Shown here: in pieces, positions 1 through 11,437 of the stretch
Position numbering within the stretch: the first letter of the stretch is position 1
How the letters are laid out: every line of letters begins with the position of its first letter
Assembly (NCBI RefSeq): GCF_022458985.1
Contig: NC_061777.1
Location: 7,790,668 to 7,854,667, forward strand
DNA: 64,000 nt
Origin: Mugil cephalus
Taxonomy: Eukaryota; Chordata; Actinopteri; Mugiliformes; Mugilidae
Reading direction: 5' to 3'
Made by a program: the position numbers and the translations under genes
The notes under the pieces: model-generated
Seen by the model: the letters and a program-made list of their open reading frames with translations, nothing else
Databases searched by the model: none
Told to the model about the DNA's origin: nothing

Positions 1-524
1 GAGACAATGGGACAATAAATTGGTTCAGAGCAATTATTATTCTTGTGAGAAGCTAAAGGGGAGGAAATGTTTATTTGGACAGTTGTGTCAAGTAATGCGG
101 GAGGATACATAAAGCAATGTTTTAGTCACTGGCCAGGGGGAAACGTGTGTAAAGGCCTGTGTGTGTGTGTTAATGTCCACCACCACACCCAGTCTGTCAG
201 ACACTGAGTTTACCAAACATCAACTGGGACAATCATATTGTAATATGTCCGAGAGGCGATTAGGTAGAGACCATACCTTCCCTAAGTGACTTCCTGTCTT
301 TAAAACGTCTTTAATAAGCCGACGTGTATTTTGATACAACAGTGAAACTTTGTTAAAAGTTACATGTCAAACTTTAGCATGCAGCAGTTGTTACCGCGGC
401 TGGTGTCATATTGCCAACGGGACTTGAACAAACTCTCCGGCGTGTCTGCTTCCCCCTGCTGCGACTGACCTTATGAGTTTGTAAAAAGAAAAAGAAAAAC
501 ACAAACAAAAGAATTGTGTCTTAC
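1..524. other. Non-coding, nothing recognised
   Basis: No coding region, RNA gene or clear repeat can be supported here apart from a short GT-rich run near 160-170. If the exon proposed at 525-760 is real, this is the start of its first intron on the minus strand. Confidence 0.4.
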
Positions 525-760
525 CTGTGCGTAAATTTGAAATGTGGTTTATCAGCCGCAGCCTTTTTTTTTCGCCGCCGTCCCAGCCCAGGAAGGGAAA
601 CCCGGAAACCGCTTCCCTGAGTCCGCCTTCGTCCCTGAAGTGTTTCGTTTCCAGCAGCTGTCGAGCTGCGACACACCGACGCCATTATGGCTCAACCCTC
701 AGTGCGGCTGCGCAGAGAGAGTGGCAGGACAGGTCCAACATGGCTGCTTCAGTACTGTAG
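525..760 (-). promoter_or_regulatory. Probable promoter and 5' non-coding exon of a leftward gene
   Basis: On the minus strand a strong donor (CAG|GTAAGA) falls at 525/524, the end of a GC-rich island in AT-rich surroundings. Two YY1-like ATGG motifs lie inside it: one around 681-690 (GCCATAATGGC-like on the minus strand) and one around 735-745 (GCAGCCATGTTGG). YY1 sites of this type cluster near start sites of broadly expressed vertebrate genes. An ATG on the minus strand near 689 opens a frame of roughly 45 codons that stops before the donor, so I read the exon as non-coding or as carrying a short upstream frame. The gene body would lie left of the window. In human the neighbour beyond CLDN5 is SEPTIN5, which is a guess for its identity here. 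Confidence 0.35.
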
Positions 761-919
761 TTTCTCGCAAAGTTTGCTTTGTAACGGGCTCCTCTGTCTG
801 CAAACCGACTTTGTAGGAAATGTTTCTTTATTTTGAATAGCAGTTGTCTATGTGGTGTAAGTGGTGGTGTGATGTGTGTGTGTGTGTGTATATATATGGG
901 AGAAACTGTGGTTTCCTTT

Positions 920-1100
920 GTGTCTGGCATTAGGAATTAGGAATTAAATCAACAATATGGCAGACAGACAGGATAGATTATTAATCCCAAACTGGGGCAT
1001 TTCACTGTTGCAGCAACAATTTACAGTAGTAAAGCACTTTGGTTTGAACTCTGTTCTTTTAAATGTGCTATATAAACATGGTATGATATGGTATGGTGTA
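920..1100. repeat. LINE/SINE-tail-like dispersed repeat
   Basis: The stretch holds two phrases that recur at 3' ends of fish non-LTR elements: a 'gatagattattaatcccaaactggg' type segment at about 970-1000 and 'aaagcactttggtttgaactctg' at about 1031-1054, followed by 'gtgctatataaa'. Assignment rests on resemblance only, and no coding part is left. Confidence 0.35.
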
Positions 1101-2200
1101 CATAATCTATAACGATAGAAAAGTCTTTATAAAGTATATTTACATGAATAATACTTATGAAAATGAATAGAAATTGAAATTATATGAAATGAATTCCACT
1201 AACAAAAGCAAAAAATAAATAAATAAAACAAAATGGATAAAAAAATAAACCAACCATATGGAAAATGTGCCAGTATAAATAAGTTCAGTGTCATAGTGTT
1301 AAAAAGGGGCCACCTATAGACACATTATACGAGTTTGAGGGTCTCTGCGTGTCCAATTTATGCCACTTTATTCTGCAATTATATTCCCATGGTAATGTGG
1401 TTTGTATGCGAACATATTATATCACAGCACTCATCCACATAAAAAAGTAGCCTTGTGTTTGTGTTGCCACATCCACAGGTGTTCTCCTTCTAAGAACAAA
1501 TTAAGGCGGTTTCACAGAGATCAAATCAAATATGTCATTATTTTATAGCCTACGATCTGCATTTTATTCATCTATAGTTTATTTATTTATTTATATCTAC
1601 AGAGACAAAACTTTTCTGGTAAAAAGTTGTCATTACATTTCAAAAGTGATTCTTCATGTAACTATTGTCGTCATCTTGTCATCATAAAAAAGTTCAGTCC
1701 TTTTGAGTAGCTAGGAAATTAAGACAATACTGCAAAAGCCATACATGTATGATGAAAATCACAATGAAACAGAAGTGTTTTTGTTTCTGTAGAGACCAAG
1801 GAAATAAATCAGGGAAGCCTTAAATCAATGCACTTGACATGAGTACAATATATACACTCATACATACATATATAGATTATTTAGTTTGCTTCCTGGTTGT
1901 TCTCACATCGTAGATCGCCATATAAAAGTCTTCATACACATCAGAAAGGGTGTGAAATTGTCATTTTAGACATTGTACCACAGACAAGTGGCATTAGCCT
2001 CCATGTCTGAAAAATCAATAACAAGCACCCCGACTCCCCAGACCGATGCAATTCAACAGTTCCATAACCTTAAAACACCACTCCACACCCCCTTCCCATA
2101 GAATCCCTGCCCCTCTCTATTCATTGTAAATAACTGTTCAAACGCACAATGAGCTCTGGACCGCTTTATTCAGTCGCACAACTTCCCTGCCTTTCCATTG
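1100..2200. other. AT-rich non-coding DNA upstream of the claudin gene
   Basis: No ORF with homology is visible. Simple A/T tracts occur around 1200-1250 and 1575-1595. The last few hundred bases before the claudin ATG (about 2100-2524) are probably promoter and 5'UTR. An inverted CCAAT (GATTGG) sits at about 2225-2230, but I cannot place a start site. Confidence 0.3.
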
Positions 2201-2524
2201 GTCCCTTAAGGATGCAGCGATAGCGGATTGGAGGAAAGTTTCTCCTCGGGTCCACACACCCCCACCCTGCAGATATTCGTGGTTCGGTGCTACTGTGATT
2301 CCAGTTGTTTTCACATCCCCTCACTAACAAAGAGACTCGGACCTGCTGCCTTGCACCTCTCAGTAAATGTGGCGAGTGATGCGCAACTAACGACCGACGC
2401 TCCTGTACACCGAGGTGAAAACGAGCCGAGAGAGAAACTGAAGAAACACTTCTCTCTAAGAAGAGAAATAAGGGGAGACTTGGACAAAACCTCAGGCGGA
2501 GTTGACTGAACGTATAGAGCGAAA

Positions 2525-3175
2525 ATGGTGTCTGCCGGACTGGAGATCTTGGGACTGTCGTTGTGCGTAATTGGCTCGCTCCTGGTGATGGTTGCGTGCG
2601 GGCTTCCCATGTGGAAGGTGACGGCTTTCATCGAAGCCAACATCGTGGTGGCTCAGACGATCTGGGACGGCTTGTGGATGACCTGTGTGGTGCAGAGCAC
2701 GGGCCAGATGCAGTGCAAGGTGCACGACTCCGTCCTCGCCCTTAGCCACGATCTACAGGCGGCCAGAGCGCTCACCGTCATCTCCTCCCTGATGGGCGTG
2801 CTGGGTCTGATGGTTGTGATTGCCGGGGCTCAGTGCACCAACTGCATCCGCACCGAGTACGTCAAAGCTCGGGTGGTGAACGCCGGTGGAGTTATCTACA
2901 TCCTCAGTGGCTTGTTCGTGCTGGTGCCTCTTTGCTGGATGGCCAACAGCATCATATCGGGCTTTCACAATCCACAGGTGCCCCCATCCCAGAAGAGGGA
3001 GATCGGCGCTGCGCTCTACATCGGCTGGGCGGCCACGGCGCTGCTACTGATCGGAGGTGCGCTGCTGTGCTGTTCCTGTCCATCCAGTGGCAACACGGGA
3101 TACTCGGTAAAATACGCACCGACGGCCAAGAGATCCACGCAGAACGGGGACTATGACAAGAGGAATTATGTGTAG
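2525..3175 (+). CDS. cldn5: Claudin-5-type tight-junction protein, single exon
   Basis: This 216-residue four-pass membrane protein belongs to the PMP22/claudin family and should form paracellular barrier strands at tight junctions; claudin-5 is the main endothelial claudin. Four hydrophobic segments fall at about residues 8-24, 82-102, 118-138 and 162-182. The first extracellular loop carries the claudin signature W30, G49-L50-W51, C54 and C64. Segment 4 ([14 protein letters not shown]) and the GDYDKRNYV tail, ending in the PDZ-binding YV, match claudin-5 well. The ATG has a purine at -3 and gives the usual length. The single coding exon also fits: claudin-5 genes are intronless in the coding part. 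The next gene, cdc45, is the human CLDN5 neighbour, which favours claudin-5 over the related claudins 3 and 4. I cannot decide between the teleost a and b copies. Confidence 0.85.
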   Translation: MVSAGLEILGLSLCVIGSLLVMVACGLPMWKVTAFIEANIVVAQTIWDGLWMTCVVQSTGQMQCKVHDSVLALSHDLQAARALTVISSLMGVLGLMVVIAGAQCTNCIRTEYVKARVVNAGGVIYILSGLFVLVPLCWMANSIISGFHNPQVPPSQKREIGAALYIGWAATALLLIGGALLCCSCPSSGNTGYSVKYAPTAKRSTQNGDYDKRNYV

Positions 3176-3906
3176 CTACGGAGCTCACAGCAGGCGGTGC
3201 GTAAAAGCGACCTGCGGCTTTTCAAAAACTTTTTTTTACGGACGTATTCTTTGCACCTGCATTTTTTTTCTTTCTTTTTCTTTTTTTTAGAAATCTGAAC
3301 TTTGAAAATCATTGGAGGCAACTTTTAACACTGACCCTTCGATATACGCTCGGACCACGTCGTTTTTGTGTCTACAGGAGATTTTTAAAAGTCTATCAAA
3401 CTCACAAGAAAAACGGAGTATCTTTGTTAGGTACCTGCTTTTGTAAATCTTCGAAATTATTACTATTTTGAATTGTTTACCGTCGTTAACTACAAAGGTT
3501 TTCTTTTGTCGAGGAACCCTTGCCACTGAAAGTATAGCCGACACTGTTGTTTTGCCTTGATGTGCATTGTCAGCACAACTTGTACATTAACTGAGAAGGT
3601 TTGCACTCCCACTCACTCAGCCAGTATCCTTTAGGGGACCTGCGCCGACATGATGACAACAACGTCCACTAACAACAAACAACGAAGCTGAAAAGTTCAC
3701 ACATGTTAAAGTCTTCATGAATCTCGGATCCGGCGATGGGACGGACTTTGACGTTCGCATTGTGGACCTGTAAATTCCAGTGAGTCTGAGAGCCACAGGT
3801 CATAAAATGAAAATGTGCAGTCCGTTAGTCGGCCGCACTGAGCACCTGCGAACTTTTTGCATCATTGTTCCTGCAGGGAGACTCCCGTGTTCTCACGTAA
3901 TCCAGG

Positions 3907-3912
3907 AATAAA
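3907..3912 (+). terminator. Poly(A) signal of the claudin gene
   Basis: A canonical AATAAA lies about 730 bases after the claudin stop and is followed by a T/GT-rich stretch (about 3913-3945). It is the first good signal downstream and implies a 3'UTR of about 750 bases. Confidence 0.6.
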
Positions 3913-3939
3913 CTTTGTTTTCTGTTGGTATGTTGACGT

Positions 3940-6900
3940 TTGATGTCATGATTCATTATTCATGTATATGAAGTTGCAATACTTGTTTCATTTTATTAAG
4001 ATTAAACTGAATATATTGTCTGAAATCTTTACTTAAAGTGTGTTCTTAAAACAAAGCAGCTGACGTGTGTGGGGTGACGGTCTGCAGCGGCTGTGCGTAA
4101 TGTCGTTCCCACCGTGAATCCATAAACCAACCCCCACGGCGGGAGAAAGTATTTTGGTTAGCCATAGAAATCCAGATGACAATGCCCATTCAGCTAGAAT
4201 GGGGCTCTGCTGTTCAACTCACAATACTCCCCCCCCCATCCCCTTCAGACCTCCCCCTCCTCTCCTCACCCACAGTCAGTGAAAGGCGTTCAAATTAAAG
4301 CTATGGAGAAGCTGCAGGAATCTTCTTCCTGCAAGTCACACCATTCATTCATTGGTCGTTACAACCCCATCTCTCTCCACCATCACTCTGAGGCAATTAG
4401 TTGGTCCACAGCTACATGGGAAACACATTTACCCAAACACTGAGCGTCGGCCATGCAACATTTCACCGTAGTTTAATAGAATTATGGAGACTGTAATAAA
4501 ATTTAATAAAACGTATGGGCATGTGTAACTTGCAGCAACCTGCTAGTTTCAGTCTATGATTAAAAGCACTCTAATTCAAAACTGTGACTGGATTACAAAA
4601 GCTTATCCATACTTGTTTTGCTGGTGACTTAAGAATCTTAGCAAGTCAGCTGCCCTCTTAGAAGCTGAAAATATGGCCACGCAGAAAGTCTGAATACAGC
4701 CAAAAGAGCAATGCGAACCATATTCCTCACATCCAAGGCTAACGCTGATCCGTTAAGGCCGAGATCAAACTGTAACGCGTGCCTTTAGATTCAATTACGC
4801 TGCAGTCACTTGGCGGCTGGAGTTTGCTCGGCTGTCGTGGAGATGTATCTGTGGACGTCTCCCTGTTGGTTTAAAGGTTAAGCGTGAACGTTCATTCACG
4901 TCCTCGGGAATGGAAGCAGCTCAAGCTTGTTGTTTTTGAGAGGAGACAGTGTCCAGGTCAAGCTTGGGTTTGTTGCGTCAAATAATAGCATTAATACTGA
5001 CTTTAACACTTTTCTAAGGAGAAGAATAAGCTTAGGTCTAGAGTTAACTAATAGAAGATTTGAAATAAATCATTAACAATGGCCTAAAACTCCTACTCCC
5101 ACATTTTTTTTTTTGTTTCTCTTCTTTGTTATTAGTTTACTTCTTCGTGGATTAAGAACACAAACGGAACAAAAGCAATGCACCTTCTCTGACAAATAAC
5201 CAATAAAACAATTAAAAGAGTAATTAGTGATTAAAATAGCTTAAAATATATAGTTCAGTATGAAATAATACTATGAAGCTGAGAACTGTCTTCAGCCATT
5301 GTCGTGTCTATGGGGTTTTGGGGGGTTTTCTACACAAAGGCCTCCTCCTGGAAGGTGCAGCGTGATGTTCCTCACTGAGATGTTTTTGTGAGACTGTTAG
5401 TTTCGCTGCTCCGGTCACCGCTCAGAGGGTGACGAAGCGCTGGGTGTGACGGGTTAAGTGAGTGTACGTATGTGTGAGTGTTAAAAAATAAAATAAAAAA
5501 AGGAGTTGAGGGAGGGGGCTGCACCTTTTAAAAGACCCTCAATCCAGTCAGGATAGAGGCAAACAGGCCCAACGACGTCACTCAATGGGCCCTCGTCATG
5601 GTAACCACCCAGAACCTGCAGTTGCCTGGCGACGGGAGCCTATAATGTGTTGGTATGGATGAGACTAATAAAAGGCCTGGCCGGCAACACATTCCAGCCG
5701 GCGCAGACTCACACACACACACATGAACAAATGTACACAGCTCACACACAGCAGTCTAGGAAGATGAAGGAGGGATTTACTGGAAGCCTGTAATGGTCAC
5801 TGCCAAAACAGCTGTGGCAGCAAAAACACATTCGCTTCACTTTGTCTCATTTTAGCAAGCAAACGTCACCAAAAACGTTGAAACGTGTAAACGGACGCCT
5901 AAAAGTGTGTTGGTGATATCACAGAAACTGTCACAGAACCGCACTGATTTTCAGATTTGTGCGCTCATCGGCCGGAGAGGCGTTCGGTTGGGGTTGGGTT
6001 GGGAAAGGGAGTCGTTTCTCATGACATGAACTTTGAACTCTGGAGCTGGTCACAGGTCAAGCGGGTAGAAAGTCACTTCCCTCCACTGACTGGGCGTGAT
6101 CTCATCGATGCCGAATCTCCCCTCTTTGATTTCCAACCTGAGTCCCCACCAGAAAATAACTAGTTACAGGGGCTGTTTAAAGTCTTAATTTCATACACTA
6201 TAAAGCAACCAAGCCAATGCAGGTGATTCATTAATCAAATAAGACTTAATTGCTATTTTTAGGGATTGACTCAGCCGTACTTCACAGCCGGCAGGTGCAC
6301 ACAGTCTTCAGACTTCCCAGCTGGACAAGGCTCACTCACAAATAGCAAAGCCAAGAGTCAGCAGGTGGTTAAACGTGAAGCACAAACGCAGCTTTGTGTG
6401 CGGAGTTAAAGACCCCGTGAGCCGTTTTGTGTGCGAGAAACAATGCGAGAGCTGGTGTGGTTAGAGATGGAGACCGGCAAACAAAGTTTACAGTTCGGTG
6501 ACTCACGAGTTTTTTTGTCGAAGCCGCGTTGCACGGCCAGGCTTCCTGTGCAGTGGACAGCGGAACAGGAAACAGGAAGGAACACTGAGGGTGTGGAGGG
6601 GAGGAGGAGGATAGAGGAGTGTGTGTTTCTGCATATGGAGCTCTATCGTTGTGCTTTGCAAACACAGGTACAAGCAAATGTGTCTGAATCCAGCAACCAT
6701 CCCAGAATCAATAAGATAAATAAATAAATCGCAAACATTTACACACTCAAATCTACAAAATATATTCACTGTATACAACAAAAGGAACATTTACAGTGGG
6801 ATGGTGGTGGGTTTGATGTGTTCATGGGCCTCTGACTTAACTCTCCCTTCATATACTGAGAAGTCCCACCAAGAAATGTAATCCCTTTAATTGCTTATTG

Positions 6901-9000
6901 CATCAGTATATGATGAATCCTCAGCAGGTCCATCAATCTGAAGTTACGTAATGACAATTTGTTTAAATCTAGATCATGTTATTTAATGTTTCTTTATCAA
7001 ATATGTCAAACTACGCGTATTCAGGCATGTTCAAGACAAACAAATCTGATATAATGTTGTAACCTCTATAAGGCATAGCAGTGAAGATGGGAGTATTTCA
7101 ACCAACATTAACGTGACAAAGCTCAGATAAAGTGTTAGAGCTGTTTGGTGGTGGAATCTTATATCTTACATACAAGATAAACGGAGGGGATTTAAAACTT
7201 AAATCCCAAGTTTCACCAAATCCCATTTATTACATCAACTAGGGGAAAGTTGGTATGCAAAAATATATATATATAAAAAAATCATTCACACATAACTGAG
7301 GATAAATTTTTGTATAAAGCTTTTATGAAGTGTGAACACTTTTAACAAAATTTATTAGACAAGGGTGAAGAACTGACACGTTCTAGTGGACAAGAACTTC
7401 CACCTGTTGGGAAAATGTGTGATTACAGGAATAAAAATATTTCTCTGCGACGGCTGCAAGTGAAAACATGCAACAAGTTCACCGTAGCAACTTAAAAAAG
7501 GTGATGACAGGTCACAGCTTATCTCGGAGGAACGAGAGGCTGTAATATTAACCACAACCCATGGTGATGCCTGTATTTATATAAAGCGCTGCCAAATATT
7601 TAATCTGACTTTCCGGAAACCGCCTCGGTATTTGGGTATCGATGGGTTTTCTGAGATGAGCCAACAGCGTGTTACAGCCACGGCTGAAGGGTTTTCATAA
7701 CACAGTGATAAATAAAGCACGCGCGGACGGTTTTATCGCGAAAATATGGGCGATGCAAAGTTGAAACGGGGAGTCGACTCGACTCCTCTCACGCCTGTCT
7801 GAGTGAGATCCCGTTTCCTTGTTACTGGGAGACTTTAAGGCGACACACACACACTTATGCAGGTGAGGCAGAGCTGACCGAGTGGGTGAATGAAGGGCCG
7901 ACCTCTGCTGAGAAGAAGAGGAGTCATGTCAGCGCGAGGAATGTCTGTGTGAGACCAGGAGACATTTCTGATTTGACACGGTTAGCAGCATGAACGTGAT
8001 GTCAATCTCTCCTCAGCTAAGACTGAAACTGGGAGGGCTGCAACAACAAACCGCATCAGCATTTATTCACACTGTGGTGCAGGTGGTGCTGTTTTTAGGA
8101 TAATGCAATCAGTGGAAAGACAAACAGGATTAAGATTTTTTTTTTACTAAGTGTGTTGTTTTCATTCTATTTTTATCTTGCAGCACAATTCTTCGTATTC
8201 CCAGTAAACATCCGCACTCGATCTGTGAAACCTTTCAATGTTTTTTCTGTCTCTTCCTGAGCGTCTCTGTCTCTGTCTTTGTGCAGGGGACCACGGTATA
8301 TTTGAAGAATGAAACTTGTTCTGCTTGTTATCCATTAAAGGCAGTCCTGCATGACTGAGTCGCCTACCACAGAGAATGACAGAAAAGACACTCTCATCAC
8401 ACACCGGCCACGGACCGAGACCGTTGTGTGTCCTTTTTGGGTTTTCCCTCCCTGGCATCCCAGTGTGCAAATCCAAGTATAATGGGAAAGTCATGCCTGT
8501 CAGAGCGTTTCACAATATGGTTAAAAAAAATAAAATAAAAAATGTAACTTGCAAAAAAAAAAATGCACACCAACGAATCTTAAATTTCTTAATAACTTCC
8601 TGATCATAGGTGCATCACTGAGACTTATAAAGCTGGACATCTTTGTGCTAATTTGGTCAAATTAACATGCAGTATAATCCCTGTATCAAAACCTTATGGT
8701 GCATGTCTGTAAATTAGCATAATTTCTGCACCAAATACATAAATCTGACCAGACAACGAGAGATATTTGCATGAGATTTATGGCACATCCGTCTGATGAC
8801 TGCTAATTAAGGCGTGGTTTGAGTTTATGGGGTTTAAGGATAACCCATCAAGTCTGTCAGTAATAAGGTTATCAGACAACAGATGTGAGGAATTCTGCTT
8901 TTATTAAGGCCAGACAGGATATATTCCAACTGCTAGCATTTTGTGAAACTCAAATATTTGCTTTCTGGCTCCAAGTTACACTATCAGAGCAATCCTACTC
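3940..9000. other. Intergenic DNA between cldn5 and cdc45, left part
   Basis: No gene is supported. Visible items are a mirrored ETS-like pair at 4314-4332, a CRE/RFX-like cluster at 5574-5675, a short CA run near 5711-5722, and A/T-rich simple sequence around 7260-7280 and 8520-8560. The ORFs at 5957-6163 and 6431-6727 have no recognisable homology. Confidence 0.4.
5574..5675. promoter_or_regulatory. Compact CRE / RFX-like motif cluster
   Basis: Within about 100 bases there is a CRE-type GACGTCAC (5574-5581), an RFX X-box-like CGTCATGGTAAC (5594-5605), a second X-box-like GTTGCCTGGCGAC (5621-5633), and a TATA-like AATAAAAGG (around 5669-5677). The segment is more GC-rich than its flanks. 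It looks like an enhancer or an unassigned promoter; no adjacent ORF is recognisable. Confidence 0.35.
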
Positions 9001-9007
9001 TCTTATC

Positions 9008-9275
9008 TGTTTGGAAGTTACAGTCGGCCACCAGTTAGCTTAGCTTAGCGTACGTAAAGAGCTTGGCTTTGTCAAACAAATGTCTCAAAATCTGCAGCGC
9101 CTCATTAAAAAGAGGAGCCGTATATTTAGAGCCAATTTTGTTTTTATTCAAGGAAGTACAATTTCTTGTCTGGAGTGGTAATATCATGTAACAGGAACTT
9201 TAGAGGCATCTACATTTTGTTTCTATTTGTTTCCAGACTTTATGCTAAGCTAATCCTCCGTTGACTCTCTTCTCA
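9008..9275. repeat. TTAGCTTAGC-type dispersed repeat, copy 1
   Basis: Starts with a tract containing 'agttagcttagcttagcg', continues through 'agcttggctttgtc' and 'aaaatctgcagcgcctca', and ends with 'ccagactttatgctaagcta', so the ends are partly inverted (TTAGCTTAGC against GCTAAGCTAA). The same internal phrases recur at 9374-9470. Confidence 0.55.
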
Positions 9276-9367
9276 TTAAGAAAGACATGGAACAACTTGA
9301 AGTGAATGTGGTGTCACAACCCGGCCGCTCAACATTTAATATTTGTAATGCATTGTAACAAATGATT

Positions 9368-9890
9368 CGGAAGTTACAGTTGCCGCTAGTTAGCTTAACT
9401 TAGCTTAGCTTAGCGTGCGTAAACAGCTTGGCTTTGTCCAAAAATGTGGCAAAATCTGCAGCGCCTCAATAAAACAGACCCCTTTGTTTGAATTCAAGGA
9501 AGTAAAGTATGAAAATGATTGAGTTTAATGAGTTGTCCTTTTATAAAAATAATAATAATAAAAAATTATGAACAACCTGGATATTTTTAAAGAAAATTTT
9601 TTGCTCTGGGTAACTCTGGGTGTTGTGTTCTGTTTGCTACTTAGGAACAGTATTTACTTTTATTGCAAAATTGTAGTTTTCCAATGTAATTTTTGCACTT
9701 TTTACAAATTCATGCTTTGATCCATATTAGACCCTGTGACGGGCAGATTTTGGCCCACAGGCCTTATGTTTGACACCCCTGATTTGAGTGCCAGACAATA
9801 ACGTGTCTGGAATGGTAATATCATGTAGCTTTAGAGGTGTCTACGTTTTGTTTATTATATCTAGCTAATCCTCCATTGACTCGTACCACT
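9368..9890. repeat. TTAGCTTAGC-type dispersed repeat, copy 2, interrupted
   Basis: The left part repeats copy 1 almost phrase by phrase at 9374-9470, and the right part ('ctagctaatcctccattgactc') resumes near 9860. The middle, about 9560-9785, ends in 'ggcccacaggccttatgtttgacacccctg', a tail familiar from other dispersed vertebrate repeats. It is best read as a second element inserted into this copy. Confidence 0.5.
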
Positions 9891-9899
9891 CTCTTGTCA

Positions 9900-11008
9900 A
9901 TAAGAAAATAAATTCATATTTTATGCATAGAAGCTGGATCGGCCTTTTAAAGTGAGACTGTTCTCTAAAGAGAAGCAGGTGCAATAAAATCTGTGTCCGA
10001 GGTGAATAAAAACTCATTTAAAATCACTGAACATAGTGAAAGTTATAAGTCTTGGTGGACTTGCGAAGTGTTTCTGTAAAAACCCCATCAGATTCATGCA
10101 TATTGTTTTCCAGGGCACCACTAATCTCTTTAGCTTGAAAGCACTTTAAAACAAAGAGAGAGGAGAGCGATTCGGGGAATAACACCCCAAGCTGTGAGAA
10201 GGCTAAAGGGGTTAAAGGTCACAGGGGTTAGGGATCGTTTAAGCCCTCTCTGTGAGCTGACAGGCTGAAACGACAGTAGCAGAGGCAAAGCAGAAAAGAA
10301 AAAAAAAAATGGTTTTGAAGTGCGGATGCTTCTATTGTTTTTAAGAAACTTTGAAATTTTAGTCACGCACTACGGTTGTGTACATACGTGCGTCCTAGCG
10401 TGGGTGTGTGATCATCCTCTCACAGCATGACGGGGGAGACAGTCAGCTGTAGTTCTGTAAGTTCTTTGTCTCTGGCTGTCCAGTGCAGCTAATCCTATCT
10501 GGAATCTGGGATTGTTAGAGACGGAGAGGGAAGTGGGATGGAAACAGCTGCCACTGCTTCAGAAGGATGTTGAGCTTTACTGAAAAACTAATCAAAAACT
10601 TGCCCGAAAGCTAAAGAAGCGTGTTGTGCACCTCCTGCAATAAGACCAGAACGTGTAACGACACAGCGAAAGTAGAAAAAAACTTGTTGGCAGATGGTGG
10701 AACAAAATAAAAAGTCTGGCTCACTGAAGTGATTACGATTCATCTTTTCACGGCGAGGAATGCGCGAACAAGAACTAGACCAGAAAATAAATAGGCCGCT
10801 GATAAGTTGTGATGTGTGATAGCATAAAAATGTCAAAGAAACTGAACTGCAAAAACAAATGTGAGGGATTTCTGTCGGTGTCGGTGTAGATGTGTGCAGT
10901 TAATATCAACAACATTATCTGACTCAGGATCCAGTATAAGTTAGGTTATACAACGTAAAATTATGAAATGATGCCAGGTTAAAGAAGAAGTCCAGCATAA
11001 TGATTAAG
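9900..11008. other. Intergenic, nothing recognised
   Basis: No coding region or repeat family was recognised. ORFs at 10130-10366 and 10588-10836 on the minus strand are short, low-complexity or lack homology. Confidence 0.35.
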
Positions 11009-11437
11009 TACAACGATCAGGCATAACATTATGACCACCTTCCTAACATTGTGCCTTTTAACCAATGGTGACTCATCAGAGAATGGACATGTGGCTTTTC
11101 TGAGGGTGTCTAATAACAGGATGTTGTTAATGTGGGGGCCTTTGGGTGCTATGGGCTGAGGGGAGGGGCCTCTGTGGATCATCCCGCAGATACTTGATTA
11201 GTTGGGGATCTAGCTTTGCCGAAGTGTTTTTGTGTGTGTGTCTGTGTCGGGCTGCTGCCATCAACGAGTGTCATTTCTATGGGGGCGGGGGTGCACGGTT
11301 TGGTCTAAGCTATGGGTGGTGCTACATGTCTAATTAAGATCCGCACAAATGCCAAAAGTCCAAAAGTTTCCCAGCAGAGCACTGAACTGTCACAATCTAG
11401 TCATAGTCGGTGGTTTTAATGTTGTGGCTGATCGGGT
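11009..11437 (+). mobile_element. Non-autonomous DNA transposon (TIR family 1), copy A
   Basis: About 430 bases bounded by imperfect terminal inverted repeats: the left end reads CGATCAGGCATAACATTATG, and the reverse of the right end reads CGATCAGCCACAACATTAAA, both followed by ACCACC. A TA dinucleotide precedes the left end. The interior, including 'ctcatcagagaatgg' and 'cctctgtggatcatccc', recurs in copies at 36420-36808 and 44791-45224. There is no transposase. The TA target suggests a Tc1/mariner-like origin, which is inference. Confidence 0.75.

Noticed and set aside
2525-3175. Calling the claudin claudin-3 or claudin-4
   Set aside because: Parts of the first loop resemble them, but segment 4, the tail and the cdc45 neighbourhood fit claudin-5 better.
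11146-11337. ORFs shared by 11146-11337, 36398-36682 and 44941-45132
   Set aside because: The similarity is real but comes from copies of one non-coding TIR element, not a gene family.
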